The translations under genes were made by a program, and so were the position numbers. The notes under the pieces are model-generated. The model did not search any database and was not told the DNA's origin. It saw only the letters and a list, made by a program, of their open reading frames with translations. Shown here piece after piece: positions 4,948 to 5,843 of a DNA stretch of 5,843 nt. Numbering within the stretch: the first letter of the stretch is position 1; each line of letters begins with the position of its first letter. Source of the stretch: JAQGMJ01 sp036271855 (GTDB taxonomy: Bacteria; Pseudomonadota; Gammaproteobacteria; Burkholderiales; JAEUOS01); NCBI GenBank assembly GCA_036271855.1, contig DATAZV010000524.1, positions 1 through 5,843 on the forward strand, in the 5' to 3' direction.

Positions 4948-5496
4948 TCAGCGCAGCGGGCTGATCTCGCGCAGCATCTCGAAGTGATGCTTGATGTCGG
5001 CCAGGGTGCGCCCGGCATACGCCTTCAGGTCGGGGTCCCGCAGATTGGCGATGCCGTCCTCGAACAGCTTGGCGGCGTCGGTGTGGTCGTCGATGCCGGC
5101 GCTGCGCACGTAGGCGCGGTCGAAGGCATCGCCGGAGAGGGCGGCAAGCTTGAGCAGTTGATTGTGATGCGCGCCATCCGGCCGGTTCAGCAGGACCACG
5201 CGCTTTTGCGCGGCGATCGCGTTGAGCTCGTCATTGGCGCGGCCGTACTGCTCCGCCATGGTCTTGCCGAAGGCGCGCACTTCGTCGCGCTGGCCCAGGC
5301 CGGTGGCGAGTTTGCCCGCCTCGATTTCGCCAGCGTTGACGCGCGCGGCTTTTTCCATCCAGCGCACATCGGCGCGGGCGACCCGCGAGTCGTCGGCCTT
5401 GCTGGCGCCGCCGAGCATTTGCGCATGGGCCGGCACGGCGGCGAACGCGCAGGCCGCGGCGAGCAGCCAGCGGGAAGGAAAACCGGTCTTTTTCAT
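4948..5496 (-). CDS. DUF4142 domain periplasmic protein
   Basis: The product has 182 residues. A Sec signal peptide covers residues 1-25, ending in A-H-A before Q26. The mature part is an all-helical DUF4142 domain, about residues 40-177, of the ferritin-like type. Recognisable pieces are the E-I-E-A-G-K-L-A helix (57-64), A-F-G-K-T-M-A-E-Q-Y (75-84), D-A-F-D-R-A-Y-V (123-130) with the following D-D-H-T-D (136-140), and the last helix L-A-D-I-K-H-H-F (165-172). The family is exported and often annotated as a predicted outer-membrane or periplasmic protein; its function is unknown. The ATG at 5496 has GAGGAG (5503-5508) six bases upstream and is followed at once by the signal peptide. The frame is open to 5640, but those 48 residues would bury the signal peptide and are rejected. 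Confidence 0.9.
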   Translation of the reverse strand: MKKTGFPSRWLLAAACAFAAVPAHAQMLGGASKADDSRVARADVRWMEKAARVNAGEIEAGKLATGLGQRDEVRAFGKTMAEQYGRANDELNAIAAQKRVVLLNRPDGAHHNQLLKLAALSGDAFDRAYVRSAGIDDHTDAAKLFEDGIANLRDPDLKAYAGRTLADIKHHFEMLREISPLR

Positions 5497-5608
5497 GGGG
5501 GGCTCCTCGGCGCCTGTATGGGTGCGCTGTCCCGGATCGCCGGGCTGGCAACAGCGCCATTGATGATTTATCCCGCCGCCGCCTTTTGCTGTCGGCGCCG
5601 GTCCAAAA

Positions 5609-5625
5609 GCCCTGTAGGACAGGGC
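5609..5625 (-). terminator. Perfect hairpin followed by TTTT on the minus strand
   Basis: The inverted repeat GCCCTGT-AGG-ACAGGGC has seven-base arms and a three-base loop. On the minus strand it is followed at once by TTTTGG, the layout of a short rho-independent terminator. It lies upstream of the likely DUF4142 promoter and would stop leftward antisense transcription coming from the end-of-window gene. Because it lies between two divergent promoters it could equally be an operator, so the terminator call is tentative. Confidence 0.45.
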
Positions 5626-5653
5626 CTGCAAACCGGCCACCGGGAAGACAAAT

Positions 5654-5675
5654 CCGGGACGGTGAATTCTCCCGG
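5654..5675. promoter_or_regulatory. Inverted repeat just upstream of the rightward promoter
   Basis: CCGGGA (5654-5659) and TCCCGG (5670-5675) are exact reverse complements separated by ten bases. The element ends where the -35 region of the TATACT promoter should be, and no good -35 hexamer is seen there. This is the position of a dimeric activator site, but no regulator can be named. Confidence 0.38.
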
Positions 5676-5696
5676 GCGCGAAAGGGTTATTTGCTG

Positions 5697-5702
5697 TATA
5701 CT
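5697..5702 (+). promoter_or_regulatory. Putative -10 box (TATACT) of the gene at the window end
   Basis: TATACT matches five of six consensus -10 bases and begins the AT-rich part. The -35 region at 5673-5680 is G/C only and lacks a match. Transcription would start near 5709 and give a leader of about 130 bases. Confidence 0.45.
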
Positions 5703-5708
5703 CAGCTA

Positions 5709-5838
5709 GCGTTTTTCAAGTTAAGAGTTTGTTGTGCATCTGTTGTTGCCGTTATAGGTGCTTCACTGTTTAATTTTCCCTTTCTTGATTTGCGTATCCC
5801 CGGGCATTTGCCCATTTATCATCAAGTTAGGAAAAATT
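5709..5838 (+). promoter_or_regulatory. Long AT-rich 5' leader with repeated TCAAGTTA and a hairpin
   Basis: The stretch is T-rich and clearly unlike the GC-rich coding regions. TCAAGTTA occurs near its start (5716-5723) and again at its end (5822-5829), where it runs into the Shine-Dalgarno AGGA (5829-5832). A small hairpin, GGGCA-TT-TGCCC (5802-5813), precedes the ribosome binding site by about 16 bases. A long leader with this make-up resembles those of cold-shock genes, but that is inference from layout only. Confidence 0.4.
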
Positions 5839-5843
5839 ATGGA
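5839..5843 (+). CDS. Start of a gene cut by the window edge, identity unknown
   Basis: Only ATG GA is present, so the protein begins with M followed by D or E. The start is supported by AGGA at 5829-5832, six bases upstream, and by the promoter-like region before it. A cold-shock protein would fit the long AT-rich leader, and some members begin M-E-T-G, but five bases cannot show this. Confidence 0.5.

Larger units (their letters stand above)
5497..5838. other. Long divergent intergenic region (342 bases), no gene
   Basis: This stretch separates the DUF4142 start from the gene at the window end. No ORF in it has a credible ribosome binding site and composition. The left half is GC-rich and holds the DUF4142 leader with a weak minus-strand promoter (CCGACA at 5595-5590, 17-base spacer, GATAAA at 5572-5567). 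The middle holds two inverted repeats (5609-5625 and 5654-5675). The right third is AT-rich and looks like a promoter and untranslated leader for the rightward gene. Confidence 0.6.

Noticed and set aside
5497..5640. N-terminal extension of the DUF4142 protein to 5640
   Set aside because: It would place the signal peptide internally; GAGGAG before the ATG at 5496 supports the shorter form.
4984..5709. Rightward ORF of 241 codons opposite the DUF4142 gene
   Set aside because: It is antisense to a recognised family and its last part runs through the intergenic region and promoter elements.
1..5843. Mobile element, CRISPR array, toxin-antitoxin or defence system
   Set aside because: No transposase, integrase, regularly spaced repeats, toxin-like pairs or nuclease/ATPase motifs are seen on either strand.

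Overview
The window looks like an ordinary chromosomal stretch of a GC-rich Gram-negative bacterium. The best guess is a betaproteobacterium of the Oxalobacteraceae type (Massilia, Duganella, Janthinobacterium and relatives). This rests on the strong G/C bias at third codon positions, the mix of small families (DUF4124, DUF4142, DUF4870, a two-CBS-domain protein), Sec signal peptides ending in A-x-A|Q, and the general look of the proteins. Placement below class level is inference, not something read directly. I see no mobile element, integrase, CRISPR array, rRNA, tRNA or toxin-antitoxin pair.

Layout from left to right: positions 1-226 have no convincing gene, but open with an AT-rich patch of repeated CAGGTTT elements. 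227-400 (+) is a two-helix small membrane protein. It converges on 458-1210 (-), a SAM-dependent methyltransferase with an N-terminal four-cysteine zinc-finger-like segment. A divergent region (1211-1473) carries a GC-only palindrome and a good sigma70 promoter that drives 1474-1812 (+), a secreted four-cysteine protein. That gene converges on a two-gene minus-strand operon: 2429-2794 (cupin) followed by 1838-2392 (secreted protein of unknown function). A second divergent region (2795-2995) holds the putative promoter of 2996-3355 (+), a DUF4870 three-helix membrane protein. This converges on another minus-strand pair: 3957-4400 (tandem CBS domains) followed by 3426-3878 (DUF4124 periplasmic protein, TTG start). 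Next come 4621-4932 (+), a small coiled-coil protein, and 4948-5496 (-), a DUF4142 periplasmic helical protein; these two stop codons are only 15 bases apart. Positions 5497-5838 are a long divergent intergenic region with two inverted repeats, a TATACT -10 box and an AT-rich leader of about 130 bases. The leader ends in a good ribosome binding site and the first five bases of a gene cut off by the window edge. The layout would suit a cold-shock-type gene, but the sequence cannot show that.

The genes do not form a recognisable pathway. About half encode exported or membrane proteins (227-400, 1474-1812, 1838-2392, 2996-3355, 3426-3878, 4948-5496), and several belong to envelope or stress-associated families, so the window reads as a run of small envelope and housekeeping genes in alternating convergent and divergent units. 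I did not find a clear undescribed system. The most interesting material is non-coding: GC palindromes placed directly after stop codons, palindromes at putative promoters, and the structured divergent region at the right end.
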